Shown: in pieces, positions 32,174-40,488 of the stretch | Layout of the letters: each line of letters begins with the position of its first letter | How positions within the stretch are numbered: position 1 is the first letter of the stretch | Origin: Hymenobacter frigidus | Lineage (GTDB): Bacteria > Bacteroidota > Bacteroidia > Cytophagales > Hymenobacteraceae | NCBI RefSeq assembly: GCF_014640435.1 | Contig: NZ_BMGY01000031.1 | Span: forward strand, 1-52,364 | DNA: 52,364 nt | Direction of reading: 5' to 3' | Translations under genes and position numbers: made by a program | Notes under the pieces: generated by a model | Databases searched by the model: none | What the model saw: only the letters and a program-made list of their open reading frames with translations | What the model was told of the DNA's origin: nothing

Positions 32174-34387
32174 CTAAAGCAACAACAAGCCCTTTTCGCG
32201 CAAAACCTGCCAGGCCGGGCTTTGCAGAAACGCTTCAAACGAGCCTTCCGATTGAGGAAAGCTGGCGGCCGCGTCCTTTAGCAGCACTTTGGTGTCGAAA
32301 TCCTGGCTGAGTTGGGTCAGCAACTGGTGCAGCCAATGGCCGGTGGCTTCGGTGGTTTTCACCTCAAAATCCTCGGCCTGCTCGTAGCAGGTGAGCACGG
32401 CGCGGGGGGCTTTCTTGCCGGCTTCGATACGGATTTCCGGCGCGTTGCCGAGCCAGAACAGCCGCAGGTTTTGCTTGGCGAAATCGGGCTTCTCGGGGGT
32501 CTGCAGGGCCTGCTGCACCAACTGGCGCGGCGTGGTGGGCTTCGGGGTTTTAAAATCGAACCAGCGGCTGAGCGGCTCATCCAGGGCCACGCCGTGCAGG
32601 TAGTTGTAGAGGGACTTGGCCAGGCCGGGGCCGAAGGCTTCGTGGTCGGTACCGCGGGGGTCGTCGTGCCAGAGGTCGTTCCAGGCAAAGCCGGCGGGCT
32701 CGGGGCCGATGGCGGCCACTTGGTACTTCGCCGGGTTCTTGCCCACGGGTGAGTGCGCCGTCATCGAAAACCGGTGCCAATAACCGCTCTGCACCACGCC
32801 GGCCGCGAAAAGCTGCCGCACCACTTCCAGGCTGTCCACGGTTTCCTGGGCGGTTTGAGTGGGGAAGCCGTACATCAGATAAGCATGCACCATGATGCCG
32901 GCCTGGGTGAAACCGTCCGTGACACGAGCCACCTGCGCAATGGTCACGCCCTTTTCCATGAGGGCCAGCAGGCGGTCCGAAGCCACTTCCAGCCCACCCG
33001 AAATGGCGATGCAGCCCGAGGCGGCCAGCAGGCGGCAGAGGTCGGGCGAGAAGGTTTTTTCGAAGCGAATGTTGCCCCACCAGGTGATGGCCACGCGGCG
33101 CTTGAGCAGTTCCACGGCCAGGTCGCGCAGGGCCAGGGGCGGCGCGGCTTCGTCCACGAAGTGAAAGCCGGTCTGGCCGGTTTGCGCGATTATTTGCTCG
33201 ATGCGGTCGACCAGCAGGGCGCTGGGGGCCGTTTCGTAGCGTGAAATGTAATCCAGCGTGACATCGCAGAACGAGCAGCGCTTCCAGTAGCAGCCGTGCG
33301 CCACGGTGAGCTTGTTCCAGCGGCCGTCGCTCCACAGGCGGTGCATGGGGTTCAGCACCTCCAGCACCGAGAGGTACTCGGTCAGGGGCAGGTCGGAGTA
33401 GTCAGGCGTGCCGACTTCGGGGTGCGGAATGTCCGGGTGCGGGTGGTTGATGTACTGAATTTCGCCAGCTTCGTCGCGCAGGAAAGTGCGCTGAAGAAGC
33501 AATCTGTCATTCTGCGCATTCTGCTCAGGATGACAGGTTAAATATTCCAGCAGGCGCAGCCACGGGCCTTCGCCATCGTCCAGCGTCAGATAATCAATGT
33601 AATCGAAAAAGCGCGGCTCTTTGATTCCGCGTAGTTCGGTGTTTGGGTAGCCGCCGCCCATCACGGTCACGGTTGCGGGGCTGATTTCCTTGATGCGCTT
33701 GGCCAGACGCAGCGCGCCGTAGAGGTTGCCGGGGAAGGGCACGGTGAAGCCCACCAAGTCGGGTTTGGCCCGATGCAGAAGTGGTTCCAACTCCTCCAGC
33801 AGCATTTGGTCGAGCAGGTTGGGGGCGGCTTGCAGGGCCTCGTGCAGGGGCTCGAAGCTGGTGGCGGAGAGGGCCAGCTTCTCGGCGTAGCGCGAAAAGC
33901 CGAACTGCGGGCCCACGGTTTCCTTGATGAGGTCGGCGAGGTCTTCCAGGTAGAGCGTAGCCAGGTGGCGAGCTTGGTCGGTGAGGCCCATGGTGCCGAA
34001 GGCGGTTTCCAGGTCGGCCACGTTGTCGAAGCGGCTGGCTTCGGGCAGGAAACGACCGTGGCAGATGCGTGGAGCCAACGTCAGGTCCTTATTCTGCAGG
34101 AAGCGAACGACCGGAGTGATGGTAGCCAAGTAGCGGTTTTGCAAACGCAGCATTCGCTTGGCGTTGTCGCTAAGGGCAAAAGAACCGGCTTCAATTTCCT
34201 GAAAAACCCGCCGCAGGCCCGCTGTCGAAAACAGCCGCAGCACCAGCTGCAAGCCCATATCGGCCTGCGTCACATCGAAGCCGCGCCCGCCCAGAAACCC
34301 CTTGATGTAAGCCGTGGCTGGATACGGGGTGTTGAGCTGCGTGAGCGGCGGCGTGAGAAGCAGGATGCGGGGCGAAGCAGATGACAC
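32174..34387 (-). CDS. B12-binding-type radical SAM protein
   Basis: This is a 737-residue protein with an N-terminal cobalamin-binding-like region (~1-300, with DLVGFTVPFPGNLYGALRLA and TVTVMGGGYPNTE), then a radical SAM barrel whose cluster motif is C366-x4-C371-x2-C374 in GCYWKRCSFCD. Downstream are GGLEVASDRLL and YLMYGFPTQT. Such enzymes use a [4Fe-4S] cluster and SAM, often with B12, for methylation or rearrangement; the substrate is unknown. The CX4CX2C spacing differs by one residue from the common CX3CX2C. Translation starts at GTG 34387, 44 bp after a GACCTTTG element (minus strand, 34431-34438). A palindromic repeat is embedded in the coding sequence at 33504-33536. Confidence 0.88.
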   Translation of the reverse strand: MSSASPRILLLTPPLTQLNTPYPATAYIKGFLGGRGFDVTQADMGLQLVLRLFSTAGLRRVFQEIEAGSFALSDNAKRMLRLQNRYLATITPVVRFLQNKDLTLAPRICHGRFLPEASRFDNVADLETAFGTMGLTDQARHLATLYLEDLADLIKETVGPQFGFSRYAEKLALSATSFEPLHEALQAAPNLLDQMLLEELEPLLHRAKPDLVGFTVPFPGNLYGALRLAKRIKEISPATVTVMGGGYPNTELRGIKEPRFFDYIDYLTLDDGEGPWLRLLEYLTCHPEQNAQNDRLLLQRTFLRDEAGEIQYINHPHPDIPHPEVGTPDYSDLPLTEYLSVLEVLNPMHRLWSDGRWNKLTVAHGCYWKRCSFCDVTLDYISRYETAPSALLVDRIEQIIAQTGQTGFHFVDEAAPPLALRDLAVELLKRRVAITWWGNIRFEKTFSPDLCRLLAASGCIAISGGLEVASDRLLALMEKGVTIAQVARVTDGFTQAGIMVHAYLMYGFPTQTAQETVDSLEVVRQLFAAGVVQSGYWHRFSMTAHSPVGKNPAKYQVAAIGPEPAGFAWNDLWHDDPRGTDHEAFGPGLAKSLYNYLHGVALDEPLSRWFDFKTPKPTTPRQLVQQALQTPEKPDFAKQNLRLFWLGNAPEIRIEAGKKAPRAVLTCYEQAEDFEVKTTEATGHWLHQLLTQLSQDFDTKVLLKDAAASFPQSEGSFEAFLQSPAWQVLREKGLLLL
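33504..33536. repeat. Palindromic repeat inserted within the radical SAM gene
   Basis: CTGTCATTCTG (33504-33514) and CAGGATGACAG (33526-33536) are inverted arms with a single mismatch (G-U compatible). They resemble dispersed bacterial palindromic repeats. The element encodes about 11 residues (~284-294, CHPEQNAQNDR) in frame, between the B12-binding-like and radical SAM domains. Confidence 0.65.
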
Positions 34388-34483
34388 AGTGGCAAGTAAC
34401 CAGGCCGGGGCGGCTGGGGTTCATTTCCGGCAAAGGTCGGGGGCAATGCGCCGTCGCTGGCACCCGGCGGGCACAGGGCCGGG

Positions 34484-34681
34484 CTACCGGCCCGCCCGCA
34501 TTATTTCCAGCGTTTCGCGGTGGCGCTGTTCAGCCAAGTCCTGGCTCCGCGAGGCCACCCCCCAAATAGCGGCCGGAATCCAGCCAATCAGCGTTATCTG
34601 GAGAATAAAACAGAGAATGCCCTTCAGAAAATGGCCGTTAATCATCATTGAAAGGCCGGGCAGCAGGATAGCAAGCAGCAT
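34484..34681 (-). CDS. YqaE/Pmp3-family membrane protein
   Basis: This is a 65-residue protein with two hydrophobic helices (MLLAILLPGLSMMINGHFLKG and CFILQITLIGWIPAAIWGV), matching the Pmp3/YqaE family of small stress-related membrane proteins. A charged tail follows. Length and helix layout are typical, but the role is unknown in this group. Confidence 0.85.
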   Translation of the reverse strand: MLLAILLPGLSMMINGHFLKGILCFILQITLIGWIPAAIWGVASRSQDLAEQRHRETLEIMRAGR

Positions 34682-34750
34682 AAAAGGAAGTGTAAGGTTG
34701 TGACGGTAAACCTACGCGTCTTTTCGATAAGGAGCACATCAGGTTGCAAA

Positions 34751-34787
34751 CAAAAGCGGCGCTCCTGAGATTGGAGCGCCGCTTTTG
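34751..34787. terminator. Intrinsic terminator after the AraC-type gene
   Basis: A perfect 15-bp stem, CAAAAGCGGCGCTCC (34751-34765) with GGAGCGCCGCTTTTG (34773-34787), closes a 7-nt loop. Flanking A and T runs make it active in both directions. It ends 26 bp from the AraC-type stop codon. Confidence 0.88.
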
Positions 34788-34813
34788 CGTTAATCAATCA
34801 GCTGAAAAACCTG

Positions 34814-35386
34814 CTAAGCCAGCGCGTCGAGCGACAGGCGCTCGGGCAGCATCAGGCGGCGGAATTCGCTCACCGAATGGCCCGTTACCTGCCGGAACTG
34901 GTTGCTCAGGTGCTGGCCCGAGCTGTAGCGCATCTGGTCGGCTATCTGGTTGAGGGTGAGCTCGCCGTAGCTGAGCATTTCCTTCACGCGCTCAATTTTG
35001 AGGCGAATAAGGTATTTCTCGATGGTGAGGTGCGCGGTGCGCGAAAACACCTTGCTCAGGTGCGAGTACGTGGCCGCAAACCGGTCGGTGAGGAAAGCCG
35101 AGGTGGTGAGCGGCGAGCGGGCAGTGCGCAGGTGCTCGAGGTAGTCGGCGAGCACGGTTTTGATTTGTTCGGTGAGCTGTTCGGCGCGGCCGCGCAACAG
35201 CTCGAAGCCGGCGGCGTGTAGCAGCGGAGCCAAGTCCTCGGGGTCGGCCGGGGTGGCATCGTCGAGTTCGGCCACGCCCAGGCTGACAGTGGTGGGGTGG
35301 TACCCGGCGCGCTCCAACAGGCTCTGCACGGCTTCGACGCACCGGGGGCACACCATATTTTTGATATGCAATAGGTTAGTTTTCAA
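34814..35386 (-). CDS. AraC-family regulator with HMA-like N-terminal domain
   Basis: This ~190-residue protein has a ~65-residue N-terminal heavy-metal-associated-like domain carrying C13-P-R-C16 in KNMVCPRCVEAV, followed by an AraC DNA-binding domain (~100-180) with two HTH units: LTTSAFLTDRFAATYSHLSK and LTLNQIADQMRYSSGQHLSN. The combination suggests a metal-responsive transcription factor, as in other Bacteroidota; copper or mercury are guesses. No ATG fits the N-terminus; a TTG at 35386 gives MKTNLLHIKN and lies 5 bp after the preceding membrane-protein gene. Confidence 0.82.
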   Translation of the reverse strand: MKTNLLHIKNMVCPRCVEAVQSLLERAGYHPTTVSLGVAELDDATPADPEDLAPLLHAAGFELLRGRAEQLTEQIKTVLADYLEHLRTARSPLTTSAFLTDRFAATYSHLSKVFSRTAHLTIEKYLIRLKIERVKEMLSYGELTLNQIADQMRYSSGQHLSNQFRQVTGHSVSEFRRLMLPERLSLDALA

Positions 35387-35391
35387 TGGCT

Positions 35392-35751
35392 TTAACGTGT
35401 TTGAGGCCGCCGCGAGGAAGCCGGTGAAATAGTAGAGCGTGGCGCAACCGTGCCCGCAACCGCCCGCCGGGGCCGCGCCACCGGCGTGGAGGCTTCGGCC
35501 CAGCCCCGCCCGAACCAATGCGCCGTGGCCCAGGTCACGAATGGAACCACGGCCAGAAACGTAACAGCGAGCAGCCAGAAGAGTACGAGAAAAGAAGAAA
35601 AAAGTCGACCAAAAAAATGGTTACTCCCTCCAAACACGTACCCAACTAACATTAGTGCCAGCGCCAAGCTGATAGCCGCCAGCCAGCCCACCCGCCGCCA
35701 GGGCCAGGCAGCAACGTGTTTTTGGAGGCGATGGCGCAGGGACAAGGGCAT
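35392..35751 (-). CDS. Small membrane protein upstream of the AraC-type gene
   Basis: This is a 119-residue predicted protein with a basic N-terminus and two transmembrane helices (VGWLAAISLALALMLVGYVF and SSFLVLFWLLAVTFLAVVPF). The last ~30 residues are rich in Pro, Arg, Ser and Thr and look non-globular. No family is recognised. It ends 5 bp before the AraC-type start, implying an operon, so metal handling is conceivable but not shown. Confidence 0.55.
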   Translation of the reverse strand: MPLSLRHRLQKHVAAWPWRRVGWLAAISLALALMLVGYVFGGSNHFFGRLFSSFLVLFWLLAVTFLAVVPFVTWATAHWFGRGWAEASTPVARPRRAVAGTVAPRSTISPASSRRPQTR

Positions 35752-35805
35752 TAAAAATAAATTTGGGGAAGTGAAAATAACGGATTTTTTGGTCGACTCC
35801 CAATC

Positions 35806-36408
35806 TTAGCTCAGTAAAGCTAGCAATTCCTGCTGCACGGCTTGGCCGTTATCCGCTTCGTACCAGGCATTCATGCCCTTCACTACTTCGTTTGTGTGCA
35901 GGGTTTTATCGCTGTGCAGCTTGTGGGCTAAGATTTGAGCCGCGGCCGGACGGGGCCCCCAGTCGCCGAGGTCGGCCCCGGTGGCGGCGTCGCGCCGGAT
36001 GAGCTTGGGGATGCTGTTTTTGCCGTTCGTTTGATGGGCGGCCATAAGTTCGGGGTGGTCGGAGCGCAACACGACGTGCAGCGTAACCCGGCCGGCGCTT
36101 TGGGCCACCAGGCTGGCCAGAATGGGCAGGTTGTGGGCCGTGTCGCCGCACCAGGCCTCGCCCAATACCAGCCACTGCTCGGGTTGGGGTAGCTTTTGAA
36201 TGGTTCCGACCAGCGCGGGCAGCAGCGGCAGAGCGGCGGCCCGGTCGAGATGGGCCGAGTTCTGGGCGGTATAGCGGATGAGGCCCGGCGACTGCTCGGG
36301 GCCACTGGTGCGGTGCTCAGCAGCCATAGTGCCCACCAAGGCGCGAAATTCAGCGTAGGAATAAGCCGGCGCGGGCGCGGCAGCAGGCGAAGAAATGATA
36401 TTGGACAT
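35806..36408 (-). CDS. Thioredoxin-fold protein
   Basis: This 200-residue cytoplasmic protein resembles the thioredoxin_9-type family. After a helical N-terminal ~80 residues, the thioredoxin-like motif reads GEAWCGDTAHNLP: one Cys in the position of the active-site WCxxx, without the second Cys of CxxC. NGKNSIPKLIRRD supplies the cis-Pro segment. A monothiol or non-redox function is therefore likely. I start at ATG 36408; a longer frame to 36462 adds unlike residues. Confidence 0.82.
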   Translation of the reverse strand: MSNIISSPAAAPAPAYSYAEFRALVGTMAAEHRTSGPEQSPGLIRYTAQNSAHLDRAAALPLLPALVGTIQKLPQPEQWLVLGEAWCGDTAHNLPILASLVAQSAGRVTLHVVLRSDHPELMAAHQTNGKNSIPKLIRRDAATGADLGDWGPRPAAAQILAHKLHSDKTLHTNEVVKGMNAWYEADNGQAVQQELLALLS

Positions 36409-36551
36409 GGAGTGCGAGCAAAAGAACAACAAAATACGGCGTGCCGTACGGCTACAACCCAACTCCGGACCAGTAGTTGCGGTTGCACGGCAGCGGGTTA
36501 ATTTTCTACCTTGCAGCTTCGCACAGTATAAACTCCCTCACCTCCGCTTTC

Positions 36552-36824
36552 ATGTCCCTCAATCCTATCCTCCGCCCCTTCGCCGTAGCCTGCGCTCTGG
36601 CCGTTTCACTCAGCGCCTGCAGCTCCGGCACCAAGGAAGGTGACACCAACGTAGAGCGCGGCTACACCAAGAAGGGCCCCGCCGCCGCCGCCGACGGCGT
36701 AGCCGATGGCGACTCCGCCACCGCCGGCCTCACCCGCGATACCACGCACCGCGTCACCGGCAAAGACTTGTACAAAGCTGCCAGCAGCGCCAAAGACCGC
36801 AACCACGACGGCCTGGCCGACTAA
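36552..36824 (+). CDS. Small lipoprotein
   Basis: This is a 90-residue protein with a lipoprotein signal (AVACALAVSLSAC) and a mature part of ~68 residues, hydrophilic and disordered-looking (GTKEGDTNVERGYTKKG, AAAADGVADGDSAT), ending DRNHDGLAD, which resembles a calcium-binding D-x-N-x-D-G loop. No family is recognised. A terminator follows at 36873. Confidence 0.75.
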   Translation: MSLNPILRPFAVACALAVSLSACSSGTKEGDTNVERGYTKKGPAAAADGVADGDSATAGLTRDTTHRVTGKDLYKAASSAKDRNHDGLAD

Positions 36825-36872
36825 GCTTCCCGCTGGCCCGGCCCAAGCGTGCAGCTCACCCAAAGCCCACAA

Positions 36873-36905
36873 AAAAGGCCCGTACCATTCCGGTACGGGC
36901 CTTTT
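36873..36905. terminator. Bidirectional terminator
   Basis: AAAAGGCCCGTACC (36873-36886) and GGTACGGGCCTTTT (36892-36905) form a perfect 14-bp stem with a 5-nt loop. It lies between the convergent small lipoprotein gene and the B12-uptake operon and can terminate both. Confidence 0.92.
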
Positions 36906-36930
36906 CGCTTAATTGCAGAAAGGAAGGAGG

Positions 36931-38043
36931 TTAGTAAAACACGAAGCCGTTGGGGCCGGCGCCCACGATGCTTTCGTCAATCTTGGTGCCGTCGGGCTGG
37001 TAGCGGCTCATTTTATCAGCCGAGAAAGTCCCGGTCCCGGTGTAAATGGTGCCCGCGTTGGGGTCGACCCCCAAGCCGTAGAACTGGCCGGCGATGAAGG
37101 GTGCGGTGAGGACGGGCAAGGTGGTATCGGTGATGCCGAGGCGGCAAACCCCGCCCAGGAAGATGTAGGCATCGATGGCGCGAAAATACAGCTGCTCGCC
37201 GGTGGGGTTGAGGTGCAGGTCGGTGGGCGAATAGCGGTTGGTGGCAAAAGTGCGGGCAGTAGCGCCTACCGTGGGGTTGGCCGGGTCGAGGCTCACCAGG
37301 CGGCCGGGCGTGGTCAGGGTATAATCGACGGCCGTGTACGCGCTGTTGTAGACCACCAGGCCGCCGCAGAGCACCCAGAGGCGGTTGTTTTTGTCGAGCG
37401 CGAAGCTATTGGGGGCATCGCCCACGGTCACGGTGCTGGTCACGCGGCCGGTAGCCGGGTCGATAACCGTGACGGTGTTCGAGCCATAGTTAGCCACGAA
37501 TACCTTGCCCCCGGCCATGGTCAGGCGCTCGGGCAGGCTGCCGGTGGCAATGCTGTCCACCACAGCGTTGGTGTTCAAATCCACGATTTTGATGCCGGCT
37601 CGTATCGGAAAATAGGCGGAATTGTAGGTACCCCACTGCGTCACGTAGGCCCGGCTCGCGCTGATGGGCAGGAAATAGCGCGGGCTCGTCAGGCCGGCTA
37701 TCACGCCCACCGACTTGAAATCGGGCAGCGACACCACCTCTACTTTGTTGGAGCCGTTGACCACGACGTAGCCCCGCTGGTCGCGCACGGCCATGCTCTG
37801 CACGATGTTGCCCAGCCGCCGGCTGTTCACGCCCTGAAACAAGTCTAGGGTCACGGTCTTGGTGGTCTTGTTGTACAGCGAAATGGTGCCGCTGCCGCTG
37901 CCGTTCGAAAACGGTCCTTCGTTGAGCACAAAAACGTTATTGGTAACAGCCGCCGGAGCTACGATTACCTCCTTATCGGGGCTACAGGCCGCCAAGGCGA
38001 GCAGGGCCAACACCGGGACCGTCAGAAATTTAGAAAAACGCAT
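36931..38043 (-). CDS. Surface beta-propeller lipoprotein, BtuG-like (DUF5074-type)
   Basis: This is a 370-residue lipoprotein (VPVLALLALAAC signal) made of repeated YncE-like propeller blades: NVFVLNEGPFSNGSGSG, KVFVANYGSNTVTVIDPATG, RLWVLCGGL, GLGVDPNAGTIYTGTGTFSA. It is encoded 47 bp downstream of a BtuB-like receptor that is itself behind a cobalamin riboswitch. In Bacteroides, BtuG is a propeller lipoprotein that captures cobalamin on the cell surface and passes it to BtuB, and this product is probably its functional counterpart. The fold and location are well supported; B12 binding is inferred from the operon. Confidence 0.85.
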   Translation of the reverse strand: MRFSKFLTVPVLALLALAACSPDKEVIVAPAAVTNNVFVLNEGPFSNGSGSGTISLYNKTTKTVTLDLFQGVNSRRLGNIVQSMAVRDQRGYVVVNGSNKVEVVSLPDFKSVGVIAGLTSPRYFLPISASRAYVTQWGTYNSAYFPIRAGIKIVDLNTNAVVDSIATGSLPERLTMAGGKVFVANYGSNTVTVIDPATGRVTSTVTVGDAPNSFALDKNNRLWVLCGGLVVYNSAYTAVDYTLTTPGRLVSLDPANPTVGATARTFATNRYSPTDLHLNPTGEQLYFRAIDAYIFLGGVCRLGITDTTLPVLTAPFIAGQFYGLGVDPNAGTIYTGTGTFSADKMSRYQPDGTKIDESIVGAGPNGFVFY

Positions 38044-38090
38044 GGGAAAAAGTGATTAACGAAAAAAGAAATGGGTACTAGAATTCGGTT

Positions 38091-40100
38091 TTAGCGCCAA
38101 CCCACCCGCAGGCTGAGCACAAGGGCCCGCGGCGGGGCGGGGCGGCCTTCGTAGCTCTCGTAGGCGTGGTTGAGCAGGTTGGTCGCTTGCAGCAGCAGCA
38201 AGGTTTCGGTGCCGTTGGCCGGATGCAGAGCGTAGCCCACGCTGCCGCCCAGCAGGCCGAAACCGGGCAGGAAAGCCTGGGCCGTGGCATCGGTGTAGCG
38301 GTAGCTGGTGGCGCTGGCAGCCGCGCCCGCCCGCCAGCCGCGCCAGGCATAGTCGAGGCTGGCCGCGCCCGTGTGGGCGGGCACGTAGGCCAGCGGCTGG
38401 TCCCTGGGCACGAGGTCGGCGGGAGTGGGGCGGCGGGTGCGGGCCCGTGTGAGAGCATAGGCCACGCGGGCCGTGAGGTGGTGCGCGCCGCGCCGCAGCG
38501 TGAGCGCCGAGCTGGCTTCGAGGCCCTGGGTGAGTACCTGGCGCAGGTTGCGGGGCCGCCAATAGCCTTCGGGGCCGGGCGTCCACTGCACCCAGTTGTC
38601 GACCAGCTGGCGGTAAGCGGTAAGTTCGGTTTGCAGCCCGGTGCGCGGACCAAGTGTTAAGCGGTGGAGCAGGCCGGCTTCGTAGCCCAGGCCGATTTCG
38701 GGTCGCAGGTTGGGGTTGCCACCGGGGTTCCAGTACCGTTCGTTGAGGGTGGGTGCGCGGTAGCTGCGCGCCCCGCTGGCCTTGAAAGTGAGCGACTGAG
38801 CGGGGGAGTAACTAAGCGAATCGGTAGCCGAATACTGGGTCCACAAGTCCCATTCCAAACCGAAAGTGGGCGTGAGCGGGTTACCCTGGGGCAAGAAGGC
38901 CTGCCGCAGATTGGCGGTGAGACGCAGGGCGGGGCGCGGGTCGTAGCGGAGTAAGGCAAAAGCGGCGGCGCGGTTTTCGGTAGTTACCGGGTTCACGTAC
39001 TCATTCAGCACGGCGTTGAAATGCTGCGCCTCGGCCCCCAGCCGCAGCGAACCGCGCGCGCCTACCGCAGCCGTGTACTCGGCCTGGGTCTGGGTGGTGC
39101 GCACGCGGGAGTTGCTCAGCAGACCGTCATCCCGGTAGTTCAGGATGTCTTCGAACCAGGCGGCGCGCACCGTCCACTGGGCCTGGGCAGAAGCCTGATG
39201 GCGGTAGCCCAGCACGAAGCGCCGGCTCTGGTCGAACTGCCGGGCGTGGCGGTTGGTACCGGTGGCGGCGGGTTGTACTTCCCGGTCGGTATCCGTGAGC
39301 CAGGCGCTGGCCGTGAGCTGGCCGGCGGTGCCCAGGCGCAGGGCCACTTCGGGAGCCAGGCTCCACTGGTGACGCAGGGCGGCTCCGGTGAGGATGCGCC
39401 GCACCGAGCCGCTGTACTCCTGCGTGGTGTAGGAGTAATTGTTATCGGCCTGGCGGTAGCTGGCAGCCACCCGCACAGCCACAGCTGCCCCCGCTGCCGA
39501 GGCGGCCACACTGCCGCCGCGCAGCCCAAAGCTGCCGGCATCGGCCTGCACGCTGCCGTGGGCCCCGGGCCGCCAGTCGGGCTCGGTGCTGAGCAGCACG
39601 GCTCCGCCAATGGCTCCGCTGCCATAGAGCGCGGCGGCTGGGCCGGGCTGCACCGCCAGGCGGGTGTTGGCCCCCGCGGGTAGCAGGGCAAAGTCGTTTT
39701 GGCCCAAAGTGGGCAGGGTGATGTTCAGGCCATTCCAGAGCACGGCCGTGTGCTGGGCCGACGTACCCCGAATGCTAAGGGAAGCCAGTTGACCCGGCCC
39801 GTAGTTTCTGATGTACAGCGGTGTGCGCTCCTGCAGCAATTCGGCCACCGTGCCGTCCCGAAACTGACTCAGCGTGGCCGAGTCGGCCTCGTAGTGCCGG
39901 CTGCCGGTCGCAAACCGCTCCGGACCCACGGCCCGCACCTGCACCTCGGCCAACCGGTGCAGCCGCCGCGAGAGGCGGGCCGAATCGGGCGGTGCGGCAG
40001 CCAAGCGGGCGGGCGCTTGCTGAGCCAGCACCGTGCCCGGCGAGGCAAGCGCCAGCACCCCGCCCCAAAGCGTGACACAGCGACGAAATAGACAACGCAT
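38091..40100 (-). CDS. btuB: TonB-dependent receptor, BtuB-like cobalamin transporter
   Basis: This 669-residue outer-membrane receptor has a signal peptide ending TVLAQQ and a plug domain (~60-180) with TVAELLQERTPLYIRNYGPG, LSIRGTSAQHTAVLWNGLNI and GSGAIGGAV, then a 22-strand-type barrel ending in an aromatic residue (RVGWR). It imports a ligand with TonB energy. An AdoCbl-type riboswitch lies in its leader, and the next gene is a BtuG-like lipoprotein, so cobalamin is the likely cargo. ATG 40100 gives a normal signal peptide; a longer frame to 40136 would not. Confidence 0.9.
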   Translation of the reverse strand: MRCLFRRCVTLWGGVLALASPGTVLAQQAPARLAAAPPDSARLSRRLHRLAEVQVRAVGPERFATGSRHYEADSATLSQFRDGTVAELLQERTPLYIRNYGPGQLASLSIRGTSAQHTAVLWNGLNITLPTLGQNDFALLPAGANTRLAVQPGPAAALYGSGAIGGAVLLSTEPDWRPGAHGSVQADAGSFGLRGGSVAASAAGAAVAVRVAASYRQADNNYSYTTQEYSGSVRRILTGAALRHQWSLAPEVALRLGTAGQLTASAWLTDTDREVQPAATGTNRHARQFDQSRRFVLGYRHQASAQAQWTVRAAWFEDILNYRDDGLLSNSRVRTTQTQAEYTAAVGARGSLRLGAEAQHFNAVLNEYVNPVTTENRAAAFALLRYDPRPALRLTANLRQAFLPQGNPLTPTFGLEWDLWTQYSATDSLSYSPAQSLTFKASGARSYRAPTLNERYWNPGGNPNLRPEIGLGYEAGLLHRLTLGPRTGLQTELTAYRQLVDNWVQWTPGPEGYWRPRNLRQVLTQGLEASSALTLRRGAHHLTARVAYALTRARTRRPTPADLVPRDQPLAYVPAHTGAASLDYAWRGWRAGAAASATSYRYTDATAQAFLPGFGLLGGSVGYALHPANGTETLLLLQATNLLNHAYESYEGRPAPPRALVLSLRVGWR

Positions 40101-40274
40101 CAGAATCAAATTTTCAGCGAAGAAAATTCGATTCAAAATCTTGCGGCAATTCGCTTCAGCAGAAGAAAATCAACGCCAGACCGAGGCCGAAAAACAGAAA
40201 AAAATCGACTGCCCGAAGGCGGCCGCTGCTCTCTTTCTCCATCCGTCCTCCGCGGATGCTGAACCTGTGAATGC

Positions 40275-40460
40275 GCTGGCAGGTCTCCTGGCTTGCTCCG
40301 CCGGGTGGGCCGCCTTCCCATTCAATGATTGAAAACCAATCAGCAAACAGTGGCACGTGTGGCTCACCCCGATGTGAAGCGTACAGTTGCGGGGACAGCT
40401 CCGGCGTTGAACCGGATTCCCTTTTCAGCCGCGCCCCGCGATTGGGGGTTGGCACCATAG
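40275..40460 (-). promoter_or_regulatory. Cobalamin riboswitch
   Basis: On the minus strand the leader contains GGTGCC, TGAAAAGGGAA, GCTGTCCCCGCAACTGT, GCCACTG, GGGAAGG and the B12 box GCCAGGAGACCTGCC (plus-strand 40278-40292), in the canonical order. It controls btuB and the BtuG-like gene by binding a cobalamin in the nascent mRNA. Confidence 0.96.
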
Positions 40461-40465
40461 CCAGA

Positions 40466-40473
40466 CAAAGGTA
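40466..40473 (-). promoter_or_regulatory. -7 element for the B12-uptake operon
   Basis: TACCTTTG on the minus strand matches the Bacteroidota -7 consensus TAnnTTTG and lies about 10 nt before the first riboswitch motif, GGTGCC. I see no clear TTTG -33 element. Confidence 0.7.
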
Positions 40474-40488
40474 CGTGATGCCCGCTGT

